In this document: positions 49,063 through 56,710 of the stretch, in pieces | Layout of the letters: every line of letters starts with the position of its first letter | Numbering within the stretch: the first letter of the stretch is position 1 | NCBI RefSeq assembly: GCF_001667945.1 | Contig: NZ_LZJK01000151.1 | Span: 1 to 64,000 of the forward strand | DNA: 64,000 bases | Origin: Mycolicibacter sinensis | GTDB lineage: Bacteria; Actinomycetota; Actinomycetes; Mycobacteriales; Mycobacteriaceae | Reading direction: 5' to 3' | Notes under the pieces: model-generated | What the model saw: the letters and a program-made list of their open reading frames with translations, nothing else | Told to the model about the DNA's origin: nothing | The model's database searches: none | Translations under genes and position numbers: made by a program

Positions 49063-49078
49063 TGTGACGGACATCACA
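49063..49078 (-). promoter_or_regulatory. Perfect CRP-type site TGTGA-N6-TCACA before paralogue 2
   Basis: The minus strand reads TGTGATGTCCGTCACA, both half-sites exact, ending 26 nt before the ATG at 49036. TGTGA-N6-TCACA is the known consensus of E. coli CRP and of mycobacterial CRP (Rv3676 type), which responds to cAMP. Position close to the start suggests repression or overlap with the promoter, but no transcription start is known. A hairpin CCCGG-N5-CCGGG lies farther upstream at about 49100-49114. Confidence 0.7.
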
Positions 49079-49183
49079 TTTCCTATTCGACGTCGAGCCC
49101 GGCAATACCGGGTTTTCAGCCAATCGCGCGGGTGCGTTCAGCCGCTCATGCGCCGCGACTCTGGCTCAAGGACCGGCTGCGGT

Positions 49184-50272
49184 TCAGCCCGCCAGCGATG
49201 CCAGCGCGTCGCCGACCGCGTCGCCGGCACTGCCGCCGGCCACATCGCCCAGGGACCCGGTGATGGTGTCGATCACCGCCTGCGGGAACGCGGTGACCGC
49301 GGCGAGCACCTCGTTGAAGCCGGTCTGCAGCGCGGCGGTGATGTCGGCGGGGTCGCCACCCTGCAGGGCCTCCATGATGTGCCAGCTGGCCATCTGCGGG
49401 GCGATCATCAGGTCGCGGAAGTCGACGAACAGCCCGGTGAGCAGGCCCGGGTTCTCGGCCACCTCCTGCCCGTTCCAGCTGACCAGCGTCCAGCCGTCGG
49501 TCGGGTTACCCTCGATCACCACCTGGCCGGTGTTGGGCAGCAACCCCGCCATCAACGACTTGAAGTAGAGCTCGAAGTCGGGGTTCTTGACGTTCATCAT
49601 CACCCACGTGGAGATCGCCGCGCCGTGCGAGAACGCCACGCCGTTGAGGTTGCCATCGGCATCGACGGGCCCGGCGTTGTTGTAGATCTGGTCGATGGCG
49701 TCGGAAAACCGGTCCTGGAACGCCATCCCGTTCGGGTCGATGGTCGAACCCAGCTGCGGCACCCAGTACTGGCCGAACATCCAGGCCATCGGCGCCACCA
49801 GGTACAGCAGCGCGGTCGCCTGGCTGGACTGGGAGGTGCCTTCGAGGATGCCGGCGTTGAGCTCATTGAGTCCGGCCAGGTGCGTCACCGGGGTGTCCGG
49901 CGCACCCGCCGCGGCCAGCCAGTCGGCTGCGGTCTGCTGAGTCCGGAGGAAGTCTGACGTGTAGATCCCGTCGTAAAAGCTCGGGTCGGCGAGGTGCTGC
50001 GGGTTGTCGGGGTCGGCGAGATACATCGCCTGGGTAGCGCCCTCCGCGGTGAGCGGCGCGCCCGGAGGCAGCGTCCCGATGACACCCTCGACGTTGTCGG
50101 CCGACTGGCCGTGGCGTACCAGGTCGAGCACCATGTCGGTGGCGGTCAGCTGGATGCCGGGCAGGGTGACAGCGGCCAGCGGCCCGGCCATCGGAGCCGC
50201 CGGGCTGGCGGCGAGGAGTCCGGCGCCGACGAGGGCGACTCCGGCGGCGATCCAGGGGCGGGTGTGGTGCAT
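49184..50272 (-). CDS. Secreted histidine-phosphatase paralogue 3
   Basis: 362 residues from ATG 50272 with AAGGAG upstream (MHHTRPWIAAGVALVGAGLL). RHG motif LDLVRHGQSADN (H54), pocket SDFLRTQQTAADWL, acid GLNELNAGILEG, and an intact second histidine in VAFSHGAAISTW (H216). An expected histidine phosphatase (phosphoglycerate mutase superfamily, acid-phosphatase-like branch) acting outside the membrane. An insert PDNPQHLADPSFYDGI distinguishes it. Substrate unknown. Own promoter at 50337-50365. Confidence 0.87.
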   Translation of the reverse strand: MHHTRPWIAAGVALVGAGLLAASPAAPMAGPLAAVTLPGIQLTATDMVLDLVRHGQSADNVEGVIGTLPPGAPLTAEGATQAMYLADPDNPQHLADPSFYDGIYTSDFLRTQQTAADWLAAAGAPDTPVTHLAGLNELNAGILEGTSQSSQATALLYLVAPMAWMFGQYWVPQLGSTIDPNGMAFQDRFSDAIDQIYNNAGPVDADGNLNGVAFSHGAAISTWVMMNVKNPDFELYFKSLMAGLLPNTGQVVIEGNPTDGWTLVSWNGQEVAENPGLLTGLFVDFRDLMIAPQMASWHIMEALQGGDPADITAALQTGFNEVLAAVTAFPQAVIDTITGSLGDVAGGSAGDAVGDALASLAG

Positions 50273-50336
50273 GGCCTTCTCCTTCAGCGAGCACACGTTC
50301 AGTTACGATACGTTGCGTAGCGCAAATGTTCAGCTC

Positions 50337-50365
50337 AGATTAAGCTGATGTTTTTCCTATGTCAA
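50337..50365 (-). promoter_or_regulatory. Promoter of paralogue 3
   Basis: On the minus strand TTGACA (50360-50365), a 17-nt spacer and TAATCT (50337-50342) match the housekeeping-sigma consensus. The predicted start lies near 50330, giving a leader of about 58 nt that ends in AAGGAG. The region aligns with the promoter of paralogue 4. Confidence 0.7.
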
Positions 50366-50441
50366 TAGTTTGGGGCCACCACAGACGAAGCCGGGCGCAG
50401 CGGAATGACCCCGCCACGCCCGGCCAAGCGCCTGCTGCGGT

Positions 50442-51536
50442 TCAGCTCGCCAGCGACGCCACCACGTCGCCGATCGCGTCGTTGGTTGCCTCCACGCCAC
50501 CACTCGTGGCATCACCGAATGCTCCGGAGAGGGTCTCGAACACCGCCTGCGGGAACTGGGTCACGGCATTGAACACGTCTTGGAAGCCGGTCTGGATGGC
50601 CGAGGTGATCTGGTCCGGATCCATGCTCAGCAGGGCCTGCTGAATGTGGTAGGAAGCCATTTGCGGCGCCACGATCAGGTCACGGACGTCGACGATCAGC
50701 CCGGTCATCGAATCCGGGGTCGCGGAGACCTCGACCCCGTCCCAGTTGACCAGCGTCCAGCCGTCCGTCGGATTGCCCTCGATCACCACCCGGCTGGTGT
50801 TGGTCAGCGGGTGCTCCAAGAGCAGGTCGAAATCGGGGTTCTTGACGTTCATCAGCGTCCAGACCATGATCGCCCCGCCGTGGGAAAACGCCACGTCGTG
50901 CATCGTGGGGTCGTCAAGCGAGAGGCTGTGGTCATAGATCGCTTGAACGGCGTCGCCGAAGCGGTCGTTGAACGCCATCCCGTTGAAGTCCGAGGAACCC
51001 AGCAGCGGCACCGAATACAGACCGTAGGTCCACAACATCGGGGCCATCAGGTACGACAGCGCCACCGCCTTGAACTGGTCCACGGTTGACGACTGGATGC
51101 CCTCCCAAATGCCGGCGTTGATCTCGTTGAGCCCGGACAGGTTCGCCACATCCATGCCCATCAGTCCGGCGAACGGCGCGGCGGTCTCCTGGGTCCGGAC
51201 CAGGCCGGAGGCAAAGATCCCGTCCACGCCGTCCGTGCCGTATTCGTCGAACAACGCCTGGCCGACCGCTTCCGCCTGATGGAAGCCGTTGTACGGGTCC
51301 GGGTAGTCGGCCAAGTGCGCGCCGGGCGCCACGCTGCCGTTGATGAGCTGGACGTTGTCGGTCGACAGCCCATGCCGCACGAACTCCAGCACCATGTCGG
51401 TGGCGGTGAGCTGGATGTCAGGCGTACCGAGGGTGGGCAGTGGCCCGGACATCGAGGCAGCCCCCGGAGTGGCGGCGAGGAGGCCGGCGCCGACAAGGGC
51501 GACTCCGGCGGTGATCCATGGGCGGGTGTGGTGCAT
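50442..51536 (-). CDS. Secreted histidine-phosphatase paralogue 4
   Basis: 364 residues starting MHHTRPWITAGVALVGAGLL, nearly identical to paralogue 3 over the first 23 residues. RHG is LEFVRHGLSTDN (H55), pocket ASGLVRTQETAAPF, acid GLNEINAGIWEG, second histidine in VAFSHGGAIMVW (H219). All expected catalytic residues are present. The loop after RHG (LINGSVAPGAHLADYPDPYN) is longer than in the others and may alter substrate choice. Preceded by its own promoter copy. Confidence 0.87.
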   Translation of the reverse strand: MHHTRPWITAGVALVGAGLLAATPGAASMSGPLPTLGTPDIQLTATDMVLEFVRHGLSTDNVQLINGSVAPGAHLADYPDPYNGFHQAEAVGQALFDEYGTDGVDGIFASGLVRTQETAAPFAGLMGMDVANLSGLNEINAGIWEGIQSSTVDQFKAVALSYLMAPMLWTYGLYSVPLLGSSDFNGMAFNDRFGDAVQAIYDHSLSLDDPTMHDVAFSHGGAIMVWTLMNVKNPDFDLLLEHPLTNTSRVVIEGNPTDGWTLVNWDGVEVSATPDSMTGLIVDVRDLIVAPQMASYHIQQALLSMDPDQITSAIQTGFQDVFNAVTQFPQAVFETLSGAFGDATSGGVEATNDAIGDVVASLAS

Positions 51537-51545
51537 GGTCTTCTC

Positions 51546-51624
51546 CTTCAGCGAGCTTCCGTTACGCTACGTCGCGTAACGCAAATACTTCGCTGAAGCT
51601 ACGCTCACATTTTTCCTACGTCAA
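51546..51624 (-). promoter_or_regulatory. Promoter of paralogue 4 with nested inverted repeats
   Basis: Minus strand: TTGACG (51619-51624), 17-nt spacer, TAGCTT (51596-51601). Nested repeats follow: CTTCAGCGA/TCGCTGAAG at 51546-51554 and 51590-51598, and CGTTACGC/GCGTAACG at 51560-51567 and 51574-51581. The outer pair joins the -10 region to the ribosome-binding site, so at DNA level it could be an operator; the inner pair would form a stem in the leader RNA. The outer repeat is not kept before paralogue 3. Confidence 0.6.
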
Positions 51625-51656
51625 TAGATCGGCCGCCCGGCGTTCCGGCGCGCGTC

Positions 51657-52667
51657 CTAGCCGCTCAGCGCGCCGGTGAGGGTGTCGATCACCGCCTGCG
51701 GGAAGGCGGTGATCGCCCCGACGACCTGGTCGAACCCGGTCTGCAGGGCGGCGGTGATGTCTGCCTGGTCGCCGCCCTGGAAGGCCTCCAGGATGTGCCA
51801 GGCGGCGATCTGCGGCGCCGTGGTGAGATCGCGCCAGTCGACGAACAATCCGGTGAGCAGGTCCGGAGTGGCCGACACCTCGTGCCCTTCCCAGCTGACC
51901 AGCGTCCAGCCGTCGGTCGGATTGCCCTCGATCACGACCTGGCCGGTGTTGGCCAGCGGAGTGTGGGTGTCGAGCAACTCTTTGATGACCAGCCCGAAGT
52001 CGGGGTTCTTGACGTTCATCAACGTCCAGATCGCGATCGTGCCCGCGTGGGCGAACACCGCGCTGCTCGGCGGGTTGTCCGGGTCGGACACGGTGTGGTG
52101 GTAGACGGTTTCGATCGCGTCGGTGACGCGGTCGTTGAACGCCACCCCGTTGGGGTCGATCGTGGATCCCAACATCGGCACCCAGTACTGACCCATGACC
52201 CACAGCAATGTCGGTAGGGCGTAGGCGATCTGGGTGAGCGTGTCGAGTTCGCGGCCTTCGAACCATCCCGCATTGATTTCGTTGAGCCCGGCCAGGTGCG
52301 TGACGTCCATACCCAGCAGATCGGACAGCGGCTGGGCGGTGTGCTGGGCGCGGATCATCTCCGAGGCGAAGAGCCCGGCGATCCCGTCCGGGAACGCCTC
52401 ATGAATCGCCGGGGCGACGTCGGCCGCCTGCTGCCGGCCGAGCTCGGTGAGCTCGGCACCCGGCGCCAAGGTGCCCAAAAACCCTTCGGCGTTGTCCACC
52501 GACTCGCCGTGGCGCACCAGATCCAGGGTGATGTCCTGGGCGGCCAGCACGACCTCCACCGCGGCGACGTCGGGCAGCGGTGTCGCGACCGGCGTGGCCG
52601 CGACAGCTCCCGCGGCGACCAGCGCAACGGTCGCCGTGATCCACGGACGGGGGCCAAGTGGCTGCAT
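51657..52667 (-). CDS. Secreted histidine-phosphatase paralogue 5
   Basis: 336 residues from ATG 52667 with GAGGGAGAGAG upstream. Signal: RPWITATVALVAAGAVAATP. RHG is LDLVRHGESVDN (H53), pocket ASEMIRAQHTAQPL (Ala for the usual Thr), acid GLNEINAGWFEGRE, second histidine in AVFAHAGTIAIW (H207; AHAG rather than SHGG). Probably active. It lacks the glycine/alanine-rich C-terminal extension of the other four, ending at DTLTGALSG. First gene of the array, 83 nt from the end of the echA17-like gene. Confidence 0.87.
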   Translation of the reverse strand: MQPLGPRPWITATVALVAAGAVAATPVATPLPDVAAVEVVLAAQDITLDLVRHGESVDNAEGFLGTLAPGAELTELGRQQAADVAPAIHEAFPDGIAGLFASEMIRAQHTAQPLSDLLGMDVTHLAGLNEINAGWFEGRELDTLTQIAYALPTLLWVMGQYWVPMLGSTIDPNGVAFNDRVTDAIETVYHHTVSDPDNPPSSAVFAHAGTIAIWTLMNVKNPDFGLVIKELLDTHTPLANTGQVVIEGNPTDGWTLVSWEGHEVSATPDLLTGLFVDWRDLTTAPQIAAWHILEAFQGGDQADITAALQTGFDQVVGAITAFPQAVIDTLTGALSG

Positions 52668-52750
52668 TGGTCTCTCTCCCTCACGCCAGCAAGCGGGCGA
52701 ACGTCGCCACGCGACTGAACGTTAGCTGATAAGAGAGTTAGAACGGGTGA

Positions 52751-53485
52751 TTATCGAGGGTTTTCGCCGAGTCCGGCGGCGAACACCTGGGCGTAGCGGC
52801 GGCGGTCGGCCGCGGCCCGCTCGGCCGGCGGCAGCGTGGCGACGGTGTCGATCGAGGCCTTGGCCGCTGCCAGCGCCTGACGCGGGGCATCCACGAAGCG
52901 TCGGGCCCAGGTCATCGCCGCGTCGTAGACCCCGTCGGGAGCCACCATGTCGTCGATGACGCCCAGCGCGAGCGCCTCCTCGGCGTCGAAGAACCGCCCG
53001 CTGTACGCCAACTCCTTGGCGCGGCTGGCGCCGATGGTGCGCGTGAGCCGGGCCAGCCCGGCACCATCGGGGACCAGCCCGGCCAGGATCTCGGTGGCGC
53101 CGAACTTGACGTTGTCACCGCTGATCCGCCAGTCGGCCGCCAACGCCAGCGCCAGCCCGCTGCCCAGCGCGTAGCCGGTGACCGCGGCCACCGTCGGCTT
53201 GCCGATCGCCGCCACCGCTTCCACGGCGTCATGGCGGACGCCGGCGAACCGCTCGGCCTCGGCAGGCAGCAAGGTGCGCAGTTCGGGAACGTCGTCACCG
53301 GCGCAGAAGATCTCGTGGCCGCCGAACAGCACCACCGCGGCGACGTCGTCGCGCGCCGAGACCTCGGCGGCGGCCGCGGTGAGCTCCCGGTAGACCTGCC
53401 GGGTCAAGGCGTTGCTCGGCGGACGCGACAGCACCAGGGTGGCTACTCCGGCCGACGACGGGTGGACCGTGACGAATTCGCTCAT
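52751..53485 (-). CDS. echA17: Enoyl-CoA hydratase/isomerase-family protein (echA17-like)
   Basis: 244 residues from ATG 53485, overlapping the NUDIX gene stop by 4 nt. Crotonase-fold features: VLSRPPSNALTRQVYRELTA, oxyanion-hole segment GGHEIFCAGDDVPELRTLL and GKPTVAAVTGYALGSGLALA. The first catalytic glutamate of true hydratases appears to be Leu (GSGLALALAAD) and the second region reads LAGLVPDGAGLARL with Asp, so hydratase activity is uncertain and isomerase or other crotonase chemistry is possible. Position matches Rv3039c. Part of an ABC-NUDIX-echA17 operon. Confidence 0.87.
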   Translation of the reverse strand: MSEFVTVHPSSAGVATLVLSRPPSNALTRQVYRELTAAAAEVSARDDVAAVVLFGGHEIFCAGDDVPELRTLLPAEAERFAGVRHDAVEAVAAIGKPTVAAVTGYALGSGLALALAADWRISGDNVKFGATEILAGLVPDGAGLARLTRTIGASRAKELAYSGRFFDAEEALALGVIDDMVAPDGVYDAAMTWARRFVDAPRQALAAAKASIDTVATLPPAERAAADRRRYAQVFAAGLGENPR

Positions 53486-54300
53486 CCGGGCCACCGCTTG
53501 CCGCGCGCCTCGTTGTAGCGCGCCGAGTCGAAGAACTCGATCTCCCAGTTGTCGCCGTGCCGGGCCAACGTCGGCTGGGTCACCACGATCTGGCGTTCCA
53601 ACGTCAGCACGTCCTGCACGCTGCGGCCGACCAGCGAATCCAACTGGGTCCAGGTCGGCGGCAGCAGGAAACTGCGCCCGGCCGCGAAGTCTTCGATCGC
53701 CGCTTCCGGGGTGACCCACCCGGCGTGGTCGGACTCGGTGTTCTCGCCGTCGGCGCGCTGCCCGACCGGCAGTGCCGCGGCGAAGAAGTAGGTGTCATAG
53801 CGTCGGGTGCGCTCGGCCTCCGGGGTCACCCAGTTCGCCCACGGCCGCAACAGTTCGGCATGCAGCACCAGGTTCTCGGTGCGCAGGAACTCGGCGAAGG
53901 ACAGATCGCCGGCAGCCAGGGCGCGGCGGGAGTCGGCGTATACCGAGGCGTCAGCGACCACACGTTGGGAGTCATCCGCCGGGCCGGCGAACAGCACGCC
54001 GGATTCCTCGAAGGTCTCGCGCACCGCCGCGCACACCAGCGCCGCGGCCAGGTCGGTCTGGACGCCGAACCGCTGCGCCCACCAAGACGAGTCCGGCCCG
54101 ACCCAGGCGATCTCGGCGCTGCGGTCCCGGTCATCGACCCCGCCGCCGGGAAACACCATCACACCGGCAGCGAACTGCATGGCGGCATGGCGCCGCATCA
54201 AAAACACGTCCAGGGCACCGCGTCCGCTGTCCCCGTCGCGCACCAGCATCACCGTCGCGGCGGGTCGCGTCGGCAGGGGCGGCGGCTGTGGATGGTTCAT
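53482..54300 (-). CDS. NUDIX hydrolase (Rv3040c-like)
   Basis: 272 residues. The NUDIX box is split by an insert: FPGGGVDDRDRSAEIAW, then AALVCAAVRETFEESGVLF with the REXXEE metal site. This long-insert form is found in NUDT19-type hydrolases, which cleave CoA derivatives; neighbours in acyl-CoA metabolism (echA17) fit, but the substrate is not shown. Its ends overlap both neighbours by 4 nt, so it is translationally coupled to the ABC ATPase and to echA17. Confidence 0.87.
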   Translation of the reverse strand: MNHPQPPPLPTRPAATVMLVRDGDSGRGALDVFLMRRHAAMQFAAGVMVFPGGGVDDRDRSAEIAWVGPDSSWWAQRFGVQTDLAAALVCAAVRETFEESGVLFAGPADDSQRVVADASVYADSRRALAAGDLSFAEFLRTENLVLHAELLRPWANWVTPEAERTRRYDTYFFAAALPVGQRADGENTESDHAGWVTPEAAIEDFAAGRSFLLPPTWTQLDSLVGRSVQDVLTLERQIVVTQPTLARHGDNWEIEFFDSARYNEARGKRWPG

Positions 54301-55151
54301 GCCCGCCTCCGGTGCGCCGCCCGGCTGCGGGTCCGGCGGGCGAAGTACCGACCGTCGATGACGTCCAAGGAGATCGACTGCCCGAACGCCGCGGACAGGT
54401 TCTCCGCGGTCAGCACATCGCTGAGCAGGCCGGCGGCGACGGTGCGGCCCTCGGCCAGCAACAGGCAGTGGCTGAAGCCGACCGGAATCTCCTCGACGTG
54501 GTGGGTGACCAGCACAATCGCCGGCGCGTCGGGATCGGCGGCCAGATCGGCCAGCCGGGCGACGAGTTCCTCCCGGCCGCCCAGGTCCAGGCCGGCCGCG
54601 GGTTCATCGAGCAGCAGCAGCTCGGGATCGGTCATCAGCGCGCGAGCGATCAGCACCCGCTTGCGCTCGCCTTCGGACAGCGTTTCGTAGGTGCGGTCGG
54701 CCAGGTGTTCGGCGCCCAGGCTCTCCAGCAGGTCCACGGCCCGCTCGTGGTCGACGGCGTCATAGCGTTCCCGCCAGCGTCCCAGCACCGCGTAGCCGGC
54801 CGAGATCACCAGGTCGCGGACGGTTTCGCCGCCCGGGATCCGCTGCGCCAGCGCTGAGGAGCTCAACCCGACCCGGGCCCGCAGTTCGGTGGTATCGACC
54901 CGGCCCAGCTGTTCACCAAGCACAAAGGCCATACCCGAGGACGGATGTTCGGTGGCGGCGGCGATCCGCAGCAGCGATGTCTTGCCGGCCCCGTTGGGCC
55001 CGATGATCACCCAGCGTTCGTCGAGTTCAACCGACCAGTCCAGCGGGCCCACCAGGGAGCGCCCGTCACGGCACAACGAAACGCCCTCGAAGTGGATCAG
55101 CAGATCTTGGTCGGCCGCTGCAGCGGGGCCGGGGCGTCCGGTGTCGGGCAC
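54297..55151 (-). CDS. ABC transporter ATP-binding protein (Rv3041c-like)
   Basis: 284 residues from GTG 55151; an extension to 55241 is not ABC-like. All motifs are present: Walker A IIGPNGAGKTSLLRI, Q-loop region ARVGLSSSALAQR, signature LSEGERKRVLIARAL, Walker B LLLLDEPAAGLD and the switch histidine in IVLVTHHVEEIP. No permease gene is nearby. The domain layout resembles ModF/YlmA-type stand-alone ATPases, so the role may not be transport. First gene of the operon with the NUDIX and echA17 genes. Confidence 0.9.
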   Translation of the reverse strand: MPDTGRPGPAAAADQDLLIHFEGVSLCRDGRSLVGPLDWSVELDERWVIIGPNGAGKTSLLRIAAATEHPSSGMAFVLGEQLGRVDTTELRARVGLSSSALAQRIPGGETVRDLVISAGYAVLGRWRERYDAVDHERAVDLLESLGAEHLADRTYETLSEGERKRVLIARALMTDPELLLLDEPAAGLDLGGREELVARLADLAADPDAPAIVLVTHHVEEIPVGFSHCLLLAEGRTVAAGLLSDVLTAENLSAAFGQSISLDVIDGRYFARRTRSRAAHRRRA

Positions 55152-55306
55152 GGCCCTATGGTGCCGTACCCCGCTCCCCTGGCAACCGACCGGGGTGCCG
55201 GTAGCACCGCCCACAGCGCCAGCGTCGGGAAGCAAAGGCATGCAGGTTGTAATTTCCCGGATGGTGCGCGCACACTATCGCCTGCGCCATATTTCAGGGG
55301 GTTGCG

Positions 55307-56692
55307 ATGGTCCTCTTTCCCAATGCACTCGCGGTCGGGCTCGCCGCCGGTCTCATCGCCTCCCCGCTGCCGGGCGCCCAGACCCCCGAAATTCAGCTCA
55401 CCGCAGCCGACGGCACGTCTTCACTGGGCGGCGGCACGGCACTGATTCTCGGCGGCAGCGGCTTGCCGACGCCGAGTCAGACCTACGCCGACTTCGCTGT
55501 CGCGGATTACCTGGCACCGCGCGGATTCACCGGCACGACGCAGATCGTCACCACCCCCGAAGGGCTCTACCCGTTCCTGGGCCCGTTCGGCTTGGTGTTC
55601 GACAAGTCCGAGGCGCAGGGCGCCCAACTGCTGGCCACCGCGATCGGGGACCAGATCGCCGGCGGGCAGGTGGACGCCGCGAACCCGGTGGTGGTGTTCG
55701 GCTATTCGCAGGGCGCCGACGTCGAGACCGTGGCCATGTCGCTGCTCGCCGAGCAGGGCGTGCCCCGCGACCTGGTGCACTTCGTGCTCGTCGGGGATCC
55801 CGCCAACCCCAACGGCGGCATGCTGGAACGGTTCAATCTGCCCGACGACAGCATGCCGACAATCCCCAGCCTGGGGCTCACATTCAGCGGTGCTACCCCC
55901 GATGATCTGTACCCGACCGACATCTACACCCACGAGTACGACGGATTCGCCGACTTCCCGCGGTACCCGATCAACTTCCTGGCCGACCTCAACGCCGCGC
56001 TGGGCATCATCTTCGAGCACACCACCTACCTGGGGCTCACGCCCGAGGAGATCGCCGACGCGGTAGCGCTGCCGACGGCGGCGGCCGACACCTTGACCAA
56101 CTACTACATGCTGCCGGTCGACACCCTGCCGCTGCTGGCGCCGCTGCAGTTGCTGCCGTTCATCGGCGACCCGTTGGTCGACCTGCTGCAGCCGGCACTG
56201 CGAGTGCTGGTCAACCTGGGCTACGGCAACCTCGAACACGGCTGGGACCAGGGCTTCGCCGATCTGCCCACCCCGCTAGGCTTCCTGCCCGATGCCAGTG
56301 TGCTGCAACAGGTTCCGCAGGCACTGGCCGAAGGCCTGGTCAAGGGCGTCACCGATGCGTTGAAGGATCTGGCCGACCCGAACAACTACGTGTACTCGCT
56401 GCCGTCCTGGGCTGAGCAACTCGTCAAATCCGCGGAGATGCTGCCCGGAAGCCAATTCTCGGTGCTGTCGATGGTGCCCACCACATCGGAAGATCTGTTC
56501 GGCACCTTCCCGCCGCACACCGGTATCCCACCGCTGGACATGCTCAGCGCGGTGCTGTTCACCCTGCCGCAGCTGGACTACCAGATCTTCACCAGCGAAC
56601 TCGCCGACGGAAACCTGCTCGACGCGATCGGCACCCCGATCGCCGCCGACCTCGGGTTGTTGCCGTTGATCGTGGTGGGCGCGCTGTTCTGA
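55307..56692 (+). CDS. Secreted PE-PPE-domain esterase lacking PE or PPE leader
   Basis: 461 residues with a short signal (VLFPNALAVGLAAGLIASPL) then PEIQLTAADG, the same post-signal strand as in the phosphatase array. The PE-PPE alpha/beta hydrolase domain spans about 45-270: LILGGSGLPTPSQTYADF, nucleophile S134 in VVVFGYSQGADVETVAM, aspartate D212 in THEYDGFADFPRYPINFL, histidine H238 in IIFEHTTYLGL. Known members hydrolyse short to medium acyl esters. The remaining 190 residues have no recognised motif. Not present between the ABC and serB2 genes in M. tuberculosis. Convergent with serB2 (18 nt). Confidence 0.85.
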   Translation: MVLFPNALAVGLAAGLIASPLPGAQTPEIQLTAADGTSSLGGGTALILGGSGLPTPSQTYADFAVADYLAPRGFTGTTQIVTTPEGLYPFLGPFGLVFDKSEAQGAQLLATAIGDQIAGGQVDAANPVVVFGYSQGADVETVAMSLLAEQGVPRDLVHFVLVGDPANPNGGMLERFNLPDDSMPTIPSLGLTFSGATPDDLYPTDIYTHEYDGFADFPRYPINFLADLNAALGIIFEHTTYLGLTPEEIADAVALPTAAADTLTNYYMLPVDTLPLLAPLQLLPFIGDPLVDLLQPALRVLVNLGYGNLEHGWDQGFADLPTPLGFLPDASVLQQVPQALAEGLVKGVTDALKDLADPNNYVYSLPSWAEQLVKSAEMLPGSQFSVLSMVPTTSEDLFGTFPPHTGIPPLDMLSAVLFTLPQLDYQIFTSELADGNLLDAIGTPIAADLGLLPLIVVGALF

Positions 56693-56710
56693 CCGCGTCT
56701 GCTCGCCGGC

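Larger units (their letters stand above)
46805..52667 (-). repeat. Tandem array of five secreted histidine-phosphatase paralogues
   Basis: Five genes in the same direction share the order: export signal, IQLTATD-like strand, RHG active site, RTQET, NExxAGxxEG, second catalytic site, VKNPD, NPTDGWTLVSW and a C-terminal helical tail (AALQTGF, AFPQAVIDTITG). Genes 46805 and 47996 form one subgroup (Ser at the second site, similar leader CTGCCAGGGG). Genes 49184 and 50442 form another (near-identical signals and promoters). Gene 51657 is the most distinct. Confidence 0.9.

Noticed and set aside
46805..52667. The tandem array as a CRISPR or insertion-sequence repeat
   Set aside because: Repeat units are about 1.1-kb divergent coding genes with separate functions at the active site; no short regular repeats, transposase or terminal inverted repeats.
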